From contig NC_135384.1 of the NCBI RefSeq assembly GCF_049243985.1, forward strand, positions 13,388,501 through 13,452,500: a stretch of DNA of 64,000 nucleotides, read 5' to 3'. The notes beneath the pieces were generated by a model. It saw nothing but the letters and a program-made list of their open reading frames with translations. It searched no databases and was not told where the DNA came from. The position numbers and the translations under genes were made by a program. The DNA is from Paroedura picta. Taxonomy: Eukaryota > Chordata > Lepidosauria > Squamata > Gekkonidae. Shown here piece by piece: positions 22,081-33,540 of the stretch (positions within the stretch are counted from its first letter, which is position 1; each line of letters starts with the position of its first letter).

Positions 22081-22467
22081 TTCTATATTGCCACCAGGCA
22101 CACTGTATTGTTGCTGAAATGAAAGTCTCCATTATTTTTTAAATATTTTTACATATTTGGTACTGATGGTGGTTCTGTATGTGCAGTCCACCACAGCTTT
22201 TCATTATTTTATATGGTTCCTGAGAGCAGCGTACATTGTCATCTGGGGCTGCCTGGCCTGATGCTATGGTGGAAGGCATATTGCTCTTGATGGCAGTAGG
22301 AGGGGGGGGGAGCACAATGACAGTGACTGTGTCAATATTTTTGTACAGGGTAAACAGAAAAGTGATGTAGGGATAGCTCCAGGAGTCTCCAGAAATTCTA
22401 TTATTAAACCACAGATATCTAGAGCTATATGAAATCACAACTAGGTTTTCCCTGAAAGAGGCATAAA
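22081..22467. other. Intergenic, nothing recognised
   Basis: No gene or named repeat. Confidence 0.4.
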
Positions 22468-22950
22468 ATAGAATAGAAAAGAATCCTAGAGTTGGAAGAG
22501 GTTATATAGGCCATCTAGTGAAACCCCCTGCTCATGTAGTAGCAGCCTAAAGCATACAGGATAAGTATGTATCAAGTAGCTGCTGTTAGACTGCCAGTGG
22601 GGGGGGGGGCAGGGGCTCCCCACCTCCTTAATCAGTCAATTCCATTGCTGAACTACTCTGTGGGAAATGTTTTCCTGATATCTAGCCGGTGCCATTCTAC
22701 AAATAGTTTAAATCCATTACTGTGGGCCCTATCTTCTGCTGCTAACAGGAACCGTTCTCTGCCCTCCTTTCAGATACTTCAAAGACAGCAATCATGTCCC
22801 CTCCCAACTTCCTCTTCTCCAGGCTGAACATTCCCAAGTCCCTCAGCCTTTCTTCATAGGGCTTGGTTCTACTCCTTCCAATTTTGTATCATCCACAAAT
22901 TTAATGAGGGGTCCCTCCACCCCCTCATCCAGATCACTGATAAAAATGTT
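22468..22950 (-). mobile_element. CR1 LINE 3' end, older copy
   Basis: The antisense CR1 3' end again (GTTGGAAGAGG, CCATCTAGT, GAACTACTCTG, CTCCAGGCTGAACATTCCCA). It is more diverged than the copy at 2968, with indels that break the frame. Confidence 0.88.
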
Positions 22951-23059
22951 GAACAGTACCAGATGCAGTAATGACATAGCCAATGTCAGGCACCCCCCTC
23001 CCCTCAACCCTCCTGCCAGTTGACAGGCAGGGCCTGGCAACTATATTGCCATTCCTTCT

Positions 23060-23215
23060 TCCATTTTATTCCCACAACCCTGTGAAGAAGGATACACTGA
23101 GAGACTACAACTGGCCCAATTTGTGCCATAGCTGATCAGGGATTTTAATCTGGATCTCCAAAGTTCTAGTCTAACAGTATTCTCTAACCAATACAACATT
23201 GAATTGCCATAAAAA
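23060..23215 (-). mobile_element. Old tRNA-derived (MIR-like) SINE fragment
   Basis: CCCACAACCCTGTGAAG...CTGATCAGGGATTTTAATCTGG...TAACCAATACA resembles an antisense tRNA-SINE with its B box. It is diverged. Confidence 0.5.
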
Positions 23216-23588
23216 ACTGCAGTTACCTAATCTAATTCCCAGTTCTTCGAGAAACAAAGAAACATTCCCTTAAGGGGAAAAAGAAGCTGTAAATACATAT
23301 CATAAGAAGTTCTATCCTGTTGTGAGCATAGTGAAATGTATTATTAGAAACCAGGGGCTCTGCACCTACTTGCTTAATTTGCCGCTACAATTATGTTTTG
23401 TTGGCCAGCTCTAGACAAAGGCAGATGTATAAGACATCATACTCCACCTTTCTCCCGAATGGAACCCCAACACAGCTTTACTACATTCTCCTGTTCTCCA
23501 TTTCATCCTCACAACACCCTACCAGGTAGGTCTGGCTGAGAGTATGTGATTGTCCCCAAATCATTTAGCAACCTCCAGGGTGGCCACA
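23216..23588. other. Intergenic, possible old SINE remnants
   Basis: 23440-23580 (CCTCACAACACCCTACCAGGTAGG) may be another antisense SINE remnant. Nothing else seen. Confidence 0.3.
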
Positions 23589-23880
23589 AGAGCTTCTGTG
23601 GCACAGAGTGGTAAGGCAGCAGACATGCAGTCTGAAGCTCTTCCCATGAGGCTGGGAGTTCAATCCAAGCAGCCGGCTCAAGGTTGACTCAGCCTTCCAC
23701 CCTTCCGAGGTTGGTAAAATGAGTACCCAGCTTGCTGGGGGTTAAACGGTAATGACTGGGGAAGGCACTGGCAAACCACCCCGTATTGAGTCTGCCATGA
23801 AAACACTAGAGGGCGTCACCCCAAGGGTCAGACATGACCCCGTGCTTGCACAGGGGATACCTTTACCTTTAGGGTGGCAG
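23589..23880 (+). mobile_element. Sauria-type SINE
   Basis: The tRNA-like head has TGGCACAGAGTGGTAAGGCAG (A box region) and GGGAGTTCAATCC (B box). The conserved body follows (GGCTCAAGGTTGACTCAGCC, GGGCGTCACCCCAAGGGTCA), then the BovB-like tail ending ATACCTTTACCTTTA. It is a single short-tailed copy. Confidence 0.88.
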
Positions 23881-26104
23881 AATGGGGATTGAAACCTGGG
23901 TTTATTTGACCCCAGTCCAACATTTTAACTACTAAATGACACAAGATCTTATAGGTCAGGGAAAGTGTCAAACCCATTATGTTGTGTCAGATAGGGGGAA
24001 TTTTCCACCTCCCTTCTCCATAGCCTGTACTTCCCTGGCCTTTTCAAGACTGAGAGCAAGGAGGATGGTGGTTTGTCACAATAATCTCTAAAGGGATGTT
24101 TCCATCCATGTTTTATCTTGCAACTCTCATGATCATTCTGAAGCTGTGGCAAGTTCAGAGGCCCCTATCTTAATTTTCAGGTGAGTTAGATCCACTGTCA
24201 ACAATCTTAGCTTTCGTTGCACATAGTACTATGAAGCTGAGTGGAATTAAAGAAAGAAGGAAGCCATAGTCTGTTTGTGATATTGACCTTGTTAGGCAGC
24301 TGCATCTTGGCAATGACTGTAGTCAATATTGAGTAAAGTTTGAGCAAGGCCTAGCCAGCAGAGTCAGAGTAGTTTCCTAGCACCCCTTGTGGCTGCTGCA
24401 CAGATCTTGAGACCTGTATTAAATGTCAAATAATAAAATGAAATTAACTTGAAATGTATCAGATCTAACAAGCCATCGGATTAGCTTTTTTATGGCAGGG
24501 GACTTCATCCCTCCAACATGCTTATTAATCAAGCTCTAGAGAAACAGTCCTTAAAGAGATGTCACATATTCTAGTAAACAAAGCAAGCTGGCAGTTCTAA
24601 AATTCTTTGCAACATTCCTCATCATTGCTACTTGGTCAGCGATGCCCTTTCAATAACCCCGCAAGAAGAAACTTGTTGCTAATCAGGATAATTAGACTCT
24701 ATATTTCTCCCAAGCTAATCATACACATGGGTCTTCTTTTATTTATTTGTTATCCAGCAGTCCGTAGGTGTTTAAGGAGCCCAAGTGAAAACCTGATTCT
24801 TTATTCAAACACAGTGACCCGAATGACCACCATGGGTTCCAAAAGGGTCTCAATGGGCCCTCTTCTGTTTGCTAAGGCAAATGTAGATTGTAGAGAAGGT
24901 ATATTGTGAACTTGCTACTGTGAAAAACTCCAACTGTTAATATATTCCCTTGGTAGTAATTTATCTTCCTTGCTTTCTTGAAGCTGTTACCATCTTCTGG
25001 GAGAATTGAGACTCTCTTTATCTAACATTGTAGTAACTGAAAGGCCCCAAAACCTTCATTATAACAGAGATCTGGTCATTTAATTTTTTTTACTATAAAT
25101 GTCATCAGAGAGGAGCAATGATATTCTTGAGGTCTCTAACTTCTCTACTGATGCCCATTAACAGGACCCATTCACCATCAAGTTTAGTTGTCTTGTAGTA
25201 GAAGTGAGCAAACAAGAGGGAAAATATCTCAAAGTATCCCCCTACCCCTTTAACTTAGAATTTGACAACTTTTTAATTTATGGTCATTGTTCATTATATT
25301 TTAACTACAGAAGAACATTTGTAGACACTGCTATATTCCAACAGGAATAATATTTTAATTTGTAGAAGTTTATAGAAAAATAAAACTCCAGTTTTCACCC
25401 GTGATGAACTGAGAGTTTTTATTACATAGTCAATAGAGTTGAGCAAAGTATGACATAAAGATACAGTGGGAGACAGAAATTTGTAAGTCTCTTTGGGTAC
25501 CCACTGGGCAGAAGAGTGATGTGTAAATGAAATAACTTAAATATAATAAAATACATTGCACGGTGTGGCCCAAAATGCGTGTTGGGAAACAGGTGTTTGT
25601 GGAGAATAACTTGCAATGGGCAAGTAGGGAGTGGAGAATCTGCCTATACAAGGTCATTGTCCCCTTAAGAACTCAAGGCAGACAATATATATCAAGTGAA
25701 ATATTAAGCAAGCTTTATTATAAGCAAAAGGTAAATAAAATGAACTGTAGACTAACATAGAGCAAGCACACTAACACACGGACAAGAGGAAATAAGTCAT
25801 GGAAATGAATAGAGTCCGAATAATGGGTCAATGGAGAGTATATGAATCTATCAAAGATGTAATGACAGAGACAGGGTGACCCACCCGACTAGCAATGCGA
25901 CAGGCAACTTGCAAGGATCTGAGGGTCCAGAGTGGTAATTTGGAGGGTGGTTGTCCTGGGAGCAGCAAATACACAAGATGTGTATAGATGATTGCTCTAG
26001 ATATCTGAGATGATGGATTAGAAATGTCAATACTTGCTCCAGAGAAAAGGGGCCATTTAGGCATGATAGGAATCTTCCAGTGTTTCTTGGAGACTATCTA
26101 GAGC
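23881..26104. other. Long intergenic stretch, mostly unrecognised
   Basis: No OR remnant, exon or clear LINE/SINE seen. The segment from about 25640 has an antisense polyadenylation-like TTTATTATAAG and could belong to an old retroelement, but this is not secure. Confidence 0.35.
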
Positions 26105-26398
26105 AGTCTATCTTAATGTTGTTGTTTTTCTCCATTGAGAACCCTGTAAAACATTCTTCAGTCTTTGAGAAACCCCAGGAGTGGTGCAATCATGCAGAAT
26201 ATGGTTAGGAAGTATAGCTGTGTACATGCCCATCTGGGGCCCTTCCATTTCACCCCTCTCCAGACCCAACTATGGCCATTTTGGGAGGAGAGGGGGTCAA
26301 AATGGCCATATATGGTCATATCACAACACATGCATCCATTCAGGAAACCCTTCTAAATGCCAGCAAGGATCCCCAGGTTGAGAAAGTCTGATCTAGAA
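26105..26398 (-). mobile_element. Possible non-autonomous DNA element (MITE-like)
   Basis: It has mirrored phrases at its two sides (GAGAACCCTGTAAAACATTC and AACCCTTCT...CCCCAGGTTGAGAAAG when one is reversed) and a central CATATATGGTCATATC dyad. The family is recalled as a common squamate repeat, not proven. Confidence 0.4.
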
Positions 26399-28045
26399 TC
26401 TTAAATGGGGGGAAGTGCCCCTTGGTAGAGTGGCAAGGATGAATCATGAGTAAAAAAGAACTAAGTAAGGAAGCAATTAAGTAAAAGACTCAGTTGACCA
26501 CTGATCAGCAATACAATGGAAGGGAGTGCAGAGTTACCCTGTCAGGTGGAGCGTTTATCAATCTTTGCTGCAGTTGTTCAGACTATACCCGGTTGTGTCA
26601 GGTTGGAGCACAGGAGATGGTGGTCTGGTCAGGTATGGTGTCTGGCTGACATAAGTGCATGGGGTTTGGCTTGGTAAGTCTAGACCAAGTATGCGTACCC
26701 TAGGTAGTTGGACACAGTGTGCCAATATTACAAGGAGGGAAGCCACTACTAGCAACAGTGGTGGGTAAGCCTAAGAGTTTGGTTCTCTTAGAGTTGTTCC
26801 CACAAAGCAGCTCTATGAGCCCCACCAATATCATAGGGTGTACATTTTGGGGAGAGGAAAGGGATGGTGTTTATAAGTCATTTTGGGACTCCTATAGATA
26901 GTGAAAAGTAGGGCTTGGGAGAAAAAACAGTTCTTCATCTCTGTCGTCTCTTCCCGTTTGAGAAATGCCTTGTTCCTTTTTTTGGCCAGGAAAAAAACAA
27001 AAACAAAATGGAATCTGCACAACTAAAAAGATACACATATGAATATCTGCTCCCCCTCCCTTACAAGTTTTGCCATCCTAATTATCTGAACCAAGGACGA
27101 TCTTATTAATCAGTCCTCTGTGGAAACCAAGCTCCCAGTGAGTATTGAGGTGTGCAGTGGAAGAGATTATATTTTCCACCATTTTGTCGCTTTGATGAAG
27201 GTATAGGAAGCTCCATCATGTGCTTCATGACATTGTCTCCAACATCACCTTGAATCACAACTCTTAGTGATACGGCTCAATTTCCACATCAATGGAAGCC
27301 ATGCGTTCTGAAGCCATTTAGTTACTTCCCAACATATTTCTTTGCGTTCTTGATTCTCCAATAATATTTGAGAGTAGGAGAAGAAGGACAACAGTGGCAT
27401 TCCCAGTCATTCAAAATTTTAAAGGTAAGTAACTTATTAAAGTGTTTAATGAAATGTTGCTTTTTGGTTGTCATTTTCTGGAGCCATGTCACAAAGTCCA
27501 TTCTCAATATTATCAATACTCAATGAGGGGAAGGTCTCTCCCCCTTCCCCCAGTCAGTGAAAGAAAGGTGTTTAGCCTACCTAGAATGGCAGAAAGCAAG
27601 TTTGTTTATTTATAGTCATTTAGACCCATATAATAGTTAGCATCATAGAAGAATGGCAGAAATTTAAGAAGATCCTTTCTAGGTTGAGGCACTCTTGTTT
27701 TCTCTGAGGATCCTTTCTGATGAGCAATCAACAAATGTCCAAAGGAAGAAAAATTAATCAAATGATTATATAGCACAGTAAATAAGAGTGGGATGTTAAG
27801 GAAATCCCTGCCTCAGATCTTCTCTCACTGTAAACTCACAGTATGGTTTTACCCTAGCTGTTATATCTCAGCCCCACTCCCTATGTCTATCTGTGATATG
27901 TTGAAAAACATGTGTAACTAAAATATATATATTGTAAAGCATTAATGAGAGAACATTTGGTCTTTCTTTGAATATGCTAGTAACATATCAATGCATATCA
28001 TAATACTGGTATGAAATGTGCATTGTTAAAACACCTTATTGACTA
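26399..28045. other. Intergenic, little recognised
   Basis: 26830-26915 resembles the 3' half of the tRNA-derived SINE (GGGGAGAGGAAAGGGATGG...GGGACTCC). The rest shows no named feature. Confidence 0.35.
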
Positions 28046-28160
28046 AATCATAGAATCACAGAGCTCGGAGGGCCTCCGGAGTTAACTGGTCCAACTCCCT
28101 GCACTATGCAGGAAACTCACAACTACCTGTCCTTCTACAGTGACCCCAATGGTTATCTAC
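28046..28160 (-). mobile_element. CR1-type LINE 3' end fragment
   Basis: Antisense CATAGAATCACAGAGCTCGG...AACTGGTCCAACTCCCTGC, a CR1-like 3' terminus of a different subfamily from the copy at 2968. Confidence 0.65.
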
Positions 28161-28714
28161 TTCCTTCCTTTTATAATTTTACTCTAGTTCTCGGTAGGCC
28201 AGAATCCCAGTAACTTATTTCAAAGTCTAACATGGTGTGGTGGCTAGTGCTCTGAACAGGGCTCAAGTCCCCATTATCCCTGGAAGCTCACTTATATGAA
28301 CATATACAACTGTCTCATCTGGTCAGACCATTATTCCATGAAGCTCACTATTATCTCCTCTCACCAGCAGCAATTCTCCAGTTTCAGGCAGAGCTGGCCG
28401 TATCCAAACACCTATGATTCTTCAACTGGAGTTGTCCAGGCTTAATTTGAACGGGAAAAAAAAGTGTTTCCCTCTCATAGCTTTGGCAACCTTGAGCCAG
28501 ATACAGGTACCAATCTACTTCATAGTGTTACTTTGAGGATAACACAGGAATGGGGAGAACTAAATATGTGAAACTTGAAGAAAAGGCATGATAAAACAGA
28601 GTAGATAAGCTGAGCTGCATTGTTTAAGTTTGTTTTATTTGCCGTAATGGCTAAATTGCATTTGTTAATAAAGATTTGAAATGATTCTTTTCCACAACCA
28701 GAAATTATGTCAGC
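28161..28714. other. 5' flank of the OR6/11-like gene
   Basis: No repeat or exon recognised. The predicted splice acceptor (CCACAACCAG) lies at about 28692-28701. Confidence 0.45.
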
Positions 28715-29686
28715 ATGATCGCTGGGAATATAACCACAGTAACCCACTTCATCATCTTGGGCTTCCCAGCTCTGAAGAAACTTCAACTTCTCCTCTTTTT
28801 TGTCGGGTTGGTTGTCTACATCTTGACCTTGTGTGGACACCTCATCATTATCACCATAGTACACATTAGCCAACGTCTCCACACGCCGATGTACTTCTTC
28901 CTCAGCAACTTCTCCTTCCTAGAGATATGGTATACCTCAAATATTGTTCCCAAGATGCTAGAAGTCTTCCTAGATAAAGACAAAACCATCACATACTCTG
29001 GTTGCATTACCCAACTCTATTTTCTTATCACATTTGGTACAGCAGAATGTTTCATTCTGGCAATCATGGCATATGATCGCTACTTGGCCATATGCAACCC
29101 CCTACGCTATCCAAGTCTCATGAATAACAAAGTTTGCCTCCATCTGGCTGTGTGGGCATGGGTTGGTGCTTTCATAATCAATATTCCACCACTAATCTCA
29201 CTATGTAGACTACCATTTTGTGGACCCAATGAAATTAACCACTTCTTTTGTGATGCACCTCCTTTACTGAAACTCTCTTGTATTCAACCCCGTGAAGCTG
29301 AACTGACCAACTTCCTTGTGGCCACCAGTGTCATTGTTAGTTCTTTCCTGCTCATCCTGGTATCTTACGTACTCATAATCATCACTGTTTTGAAAATTCC
29401 CTCCTCTTCTGGGCGTCAAAAAGCCTTCTCAACCTGTGGGTCCCATCTGGCGGTGGTGACTATTTTCTACAGCACCCTGATGTTCATGTATGTGCGCCCG
29501 ACATCCAACTTCTCCATGGACTCCGTGAACTTCAACAAAGTCGTATCCATGTTCTACACTGTGGTCACCCCCATGCTAAATCCAATCATTTACTGCTTAA
29601 GGAACAAGGAGGTCAAAGATGCTCTGCAGAAAGCAGTCATGTGGAAGTCAAAATCAACCAGCATTTCAGGGGGGATAATGAATTAG
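28715..29686 (+). CDS. Olfactory receptor, OR6/11-like
   Basis: An intact 323-codon odorant receptor. Landmarks are the sequon NIT at residue 5, GFPAL at 16-20, HTPMYFFLSNFSFLEIWYTS from 56, Cys97, MAYDRYLAICNPLRYPSLM from 118, INHFFCDAPPLLKLSC in loop 2, KAFSTCGSHLAVV at TM6, MYVRPTSNFS after it, and LNPIIYCLRNKEVKDAL at TM7. The TM1 GN pair is GH (residues 41-42), a departure shared with the next gene. FLEIWYTS and AICNPLRYP suggest the OR6/OR11 group. The ATG follows a CAG acceptor by about 13 nt. The close paralog at 33915 is in the same orientation 4.2 kb downstream, so this is a tandem duplicate. Confidence 0.95.
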   Translation: MIAGNITTVTHFIILGFPALKKLQLLLFFVGLVVYILTLCGHLIIITIVHISQRLHTPMYFFLSNFSFLEIWYTSNIVPKMLEVFLDKDKTITYSGCITQLYFLITFGTAECFILAIMAYDRYLAICNPLRYPSLMNNKVCLHLAVWAWVGAFIINIPPLISLCRLPFCGPNEINHFFCDAPPLLKLSCIQPREAELTNFLVATSVIVSSFLLILVSYVLIIITVLKIPSSSGRQKAFSTCGSHLAVVTIFYSTLMFMYVRPTSNFSMDSVNFNKVVSMFYTVVTPMLNPIIYCLRNKEVKDALQKAVMWKSKSTSISGGIMN

Positions 29687-29775
29687 AGATGCCAATGATA
29701 GCAGAGAAGAGGTAGGACAAAGTGTGGATCCACTGACAGCTTTAAAACCAATGAAGTTTTTTTTTTTTTTTGGGT
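29687..29775. other. 3' flank with poly-T run
   Basis: A run of about 14 T at 29758-29771 marks the edge of the Penelope-like fragment. Confidence 0.5.
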
Positions 29776-30580
29776 GGGGGGTATAAGGCTTCATGTGTAT
29801 GCACACTTCTTGAGATATCCTGAAACAGAAGTCACCAGCCATCATACATATGTAGAGAGGGTGTTGCCTGGTAGGGCTAATCCAAGCTAAATTTCATAAG
29901 GAACTGAGCAATAAATATGGCAATTGGAAAGACCTGTAACTAGCCCATCAGTTTTCTACATAGGGCAAGTAGGACAAACACTATATCCAAGGATAAATGG
30001 ACACAAATTGACATAAAGAATCAGAAAACTGAAAAACCTGCAGGAGAACTCTTCAGCCTTCCAAGACATTCAATGTTTTATTGTAAGGAATTTCAGAAAC
30101 AGATTATAACAAGAGATTGCTGAGTTGCAGTTTGTTACAGCACTCAGGACAATGGAACCCCCAGGTCTTAATAAAGATATCAGGTTCTGATCTAACTACA
30201 CATAGATCAGAACGTGATATCTTTATTAAGACCTGGGGGTTCCATTGTCCTGAGTGCTGTAACAAATTTCATTTCTTATATCTATTCTTAAACTCTTTTT
30301 AGGCTGTAAATTGCTGCTATTCATGGGTCTTATCAATTGCGTTTATCCAATCTTATATTTATTGCTCAGTTACTTATGCATCTTGACTCAAATTAATTCT
30401 TCCTGGCAACACCCTCCCCACCTTTGTTAAATGGTTGATGAATTCTGTTTCAGTGTATGTGAAGAAGCATGCATGCATATGAAAACTTATGCCCAGAAGA
30501 AAACTGTGGTGGTCTTAAAGGTGCCATTGCACTCAAACTTTGTTCTCCTGCTTCAGATTAATACACCTGAATCAATTTTG
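29776..30580 (+). mobile_element. Penelope-like element fragment with inverted terminal repeats
   Basis: The segment 29776-29922 is an inverted, diverged copy of 30349-30495; shared cores include ATATTTATTGCTCAGTT, GGCAACACCCTC and TTCTGTTTCAG. Between them, 29955-30130 encodes YIGQVGQTLYPRINGHK followed by a degraded ENSSA-FSLPRHS-like stretch. This resembles the GIY-YIG endonuclease region of Penelope-like retroelements. The sense end reads ATGAAAACTTATGCC...GTCTTAAAGGTGCCATTG, a common squamate 3' tail. Inverted pseudo-LTRs are known in this group. The coding part is broken and short. Confidence 0.65.
30131..30266. repeat. 63-bp near-perfect palindrome (10-bp loop)
   Basis: Arms 30131-30193 and 30204-30266 are inverted copies with a single mismatch, around the loop AACTACACAT. 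The left arm continues the Penelope-like reading frame (ELQFVTALRTMEPPGLN); the right arm is its inverted copy. Confidence 0.97.
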
Positions 30581-30814
30581 AGAGCAGAGATAATATAATC
30601 AGGAGAAGTTGAACATCTTGTCTTATATAATTGCTTCCTCAGTAGGATCCAGAACCTGCTCTGATGCAAAGTTACACACAAGAGGTTAAGTGCAAGAACT
30701 CGAGTAAGGGAGCAGCCTGATAAATGTTTTCACCCTGTTTCTATGTAGATTTTCTTACATACAACTCTTTCAGATCTGCACATATTGTTTTCTCTTACTT
30801 CACTCTTCATTACA

Positions 30815-30990
30815 ATAAAATCAGAGTCCAGTAGCAACTTTGAGACCAACAAAAATATAATCAAGGCATGAGCTTTCGAGTGCAAGCACTCTTCCTCAAA
30901 CTAAGAACTCCCTCCATGACAGTGGAAATATACAGCAATTTCTTTTTATTTTATTGTGCTACTTCAGATCAACACAGTTATCCATCTATT
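30815..30990. mobile_element. Penelope-like tail remnants
   Basis: AGTCCAGTAGCAACTTTGAGACC...GCATGAGCTTTCGAGTGC in antisense, followed by a sense-looking CTACTTCAGATCAACACAG. It resembles the tails at 30490, 41425 and 56465. Confidence 0.5.
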
Positions 30991-31481
30991 CACTCTTTAT
31001 AGCAATGGATCTTTTGTTGTCATCGTACATCAGCTAACTATGAATACTTTTTGTATAGACTTCTCGGTATTGTAACACTGAAGAACTCTTAAAATAAAAT
31101 TATATTTAAATTTCCTCCAAACGTCTGTTTCATTTTGCGATTCCTTAGTACAGACTTTCAAAGTATGCCCTACATCATTTTTGCTTGTTTACTTGCTTGC
31201 TTAATGGCAATCCTGGTATTTTCACACAAAATAAGTTTTAGGTTTAACAACAAGCACTTATTGGTATGGTATAGTGCGGTTGAGGGGGGATTCATCCAAA
31301 TAACTGACATGCATTCCTAAACTGATCTATACCACTCTGTCAATGTGTTTAGAAGGGTGTGACTAAGTATGGGGCTGCATGGTTAGGGGGATTCCAGAAT
31401 AGTCAGTACAATGATCATTTGGTCATTAAAGTTTTAATAGGATTCTAGATGACTTAGAGATTAATCTGGTGTTCCCATTCT

Positions 31482-31483
<2 letters not shown>
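30991..31483. other. Intergenic, nothing recognised
   Basis: AT-rich. No feature seen. Confidence 0.4.

Positions 31484-31515
<32 letters not shown>
31484..31515. repeat. (GA)n microsatellite
   Basis: About 15 GA repeats. Confidence 0.95.
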
Positions 31516-31519
<4 letters not shown>

Positions 31520-32008
31520 ATATTACTTTGGCTAAGACCACCAGTATACAAAACTAAAAGTTAGCCTCACATACTGATCTTTCAGCCAAATATATCAAGT
31601 CAGAAAAACTTGACTCTTCAGAGAGAACAATCTTAAGAAGGCCTACTCAAAAATCTGATCTATTTAATGTGGCTTACTGACAGGAAAGTATTCACTGAGA
31701 CCGTTTACACACTGGAGGTTTCATGCTAGGCTGCAGGCTGGAGTTTTAGTCGTGCCTGGTTGCCCCACCTCTTCCTGAACCCACATGGGGGAGCATTTGG
31801 CCTGTTGTACCTCATCTGCCCCCGCTTTCTGCTCCTGCATGGGAGCTGGGGCAGTGAAGTTCCCAGTGCATAATTGGTCTGACAGAGTATATAATTAGAC
31901 CTTACACAGTTTCTTAAACCTCTTAAAAACAGCTCATAAGGATTGGGGTAAAGTGCCAAGTACTACCTCATTTTTCAAACCTGATTAACTACAAACCAGT
32001 AGTAAGCA
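31516..32008. other. Intergenic, possible DNA-element remnants
   Basis: The 31700-31890 stretch is bounded by phrases like those of the GC-rich block at 42080-42615 (for example GTGCATAATTGGTC) and may be a non-autonomous DNA element. Not proven. Confidence 0.3.
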
Positions 32009-32140
32009 GGTCCCATTATGCATATATTGGATAATGCCCTTTCAATGCACTTTAGAAGCAGATTCTCCTGTTCAGCACAGGAAAATCCAGCTGCAACAGC
32101 ACATTCAAAGTGCATTATCCAATGTGTGCAGAATGAGCCC
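32009..32140. mobile_element. Palindromic MITE-like element
   Basis: The ends are inverted: the left GGTCCCATTATGCATATATT and the reverse of the right (GGGCTCATTCTGCACACATT) both run into TTGGATAATGC. The dyad continues inward to CTCCTGT / ACAGGA. It looks like a foldback, non-autonomous DNA transposon of 132 bp. Confidence 0.7.
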
Positions 32141-33085
32141 AGCCCTTGTAGGAACGTTCTTCCCTGAACATTAGTTATCTGGCTGCTTGAGGCTATAGAT
32201 CTGATACAATAATTCCACTAATTGTCATGAAGCGTTGTGGTCAACAAACAGTTTTGCAGAGCTGTTAAGGTGTACACTTGGGCATCTCTCTTGATCAGCC
32301 CAATTAATAGGCTTGAAATAAGTTCTTATTTGTTTCTCAGCCCTCCATGGAGATCAAAGCTCCCACTGAGTATTAGGATGAGCAATCTATGGTAATATAT
32401 TTGCCAATTCTCATATCCTTTGTCACTTTAATGGAAATAAAGGAAGTGCCATCAATTCTTTACAACCTTCTCTAAAGCCTCCAAATGAATTGTATTTCAC
32501 CCTGAAGCTGGAACAACATTCATATGTTGTAGTGTAATGCTTCAAAGTTCTCTCAGTGGTTTTAAAAGATATTTAGGACATCTCAAAAATTGCTAAGAAG
32601 ACTGGAAAGAAAAACTCCAACAAGAAAGATACCATTGAAACCAGATTTCTGGTTACTCAAAATTAAGCAAAGGTTAGTGTATGTTTTTAAAAATGTCTCT
32701 TTGTTGTAGTCGCACAGTAGTACCAATGACAGGAGGAGGGTTTTGCATAAGGTATATAACTTGAAAATTACTGGGATGTGACTTCTAACAGAATAGACAG
32801 GTTTTACACAAGAGAGGTTCCATTTGGCCACCATGAAATAATTATTCTGGCCCTCCTCATCTGGATCCCTCACTGGGAAGTGACCCTATCAGAGGAAGTG
32901 ACCCTAGCAGGAGCCGATGGCATGCAAGTAAGGAAGGTGGCAGTGAATCCCAATTTAAGGTGCCTATTTAAGGTACCATACTCTGGTACCTGGCTTCTTC
33001 ACTGTAATTGCCAAGCAGACAGCTCCCCTCACATCCACCCTATATATTAAAATGTTAAAAAGGAGAGTTATTGTTTGACCATTAA
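32141..33085. other. Intergenic, nothing recognised
   Basis: Contains a small tandem duplication of GAAGTGACCCTA near 32880-32905. No gene seen. Confidence 0.4.
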
Positions 33086-33540
33086 ATGTTATTTACCCGC
33101 ATGTTGACTTCCATCGCAGCCATGGATTTTGGCATGAGGAGGAGTTTATTTGGGGAGGTGGTGTGCGGTTGGACTCCCTGGAGTATTGGACCTCCCTATG
33201 AGGTGGCACAAGATGAGCAAAGCCAACCTGGCAGGGAAGCTGCACAGGCTCATTGGGCTGAATTGCCTAGAGGGTAAGCCAAGGAGATATATGCTCTTTG
33301 TCCCCCCTTCACAGGCATTTTCCCATAGTTGCCCAATTCCAGTAGGCATATAGGGGTCTGCGTTCCCAGTGGGGAGCCTCAGCAAACCCACAGGTCGCCT
33401 CCAGAGTTAGGCTGGGGTTTAGGTGGGCTCCCCTTCATGCTATGTCAATCCTCCATTTGTTACATGCATAAAGGCTATGGCCCTGTTAAATGCCATATTG
33501 TGGTTGTCACATCTTCTTCCAGCCATAGCAGCCCTCTTGC
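33086..33540 (+). mobile_element. LTR-like fossil, sense, tentative
   Basis: The right end GCATAAAGGCTATGGCC...AATGCCATATTGTGGTTGTC matches the polyadenylation-end motif of the copy at 35795-36410. The body is moderately GC-rich. Edges are uncertain. Confidence 0.4.

Noticed and set aside
23881-28045. Possible OR pseudogene in the longest gene-free stretch
   Set aside because: I searched by eye for PMYFF, MAYDRY, KAFSTC and LNPIIY coding patterns on both strands and found none.
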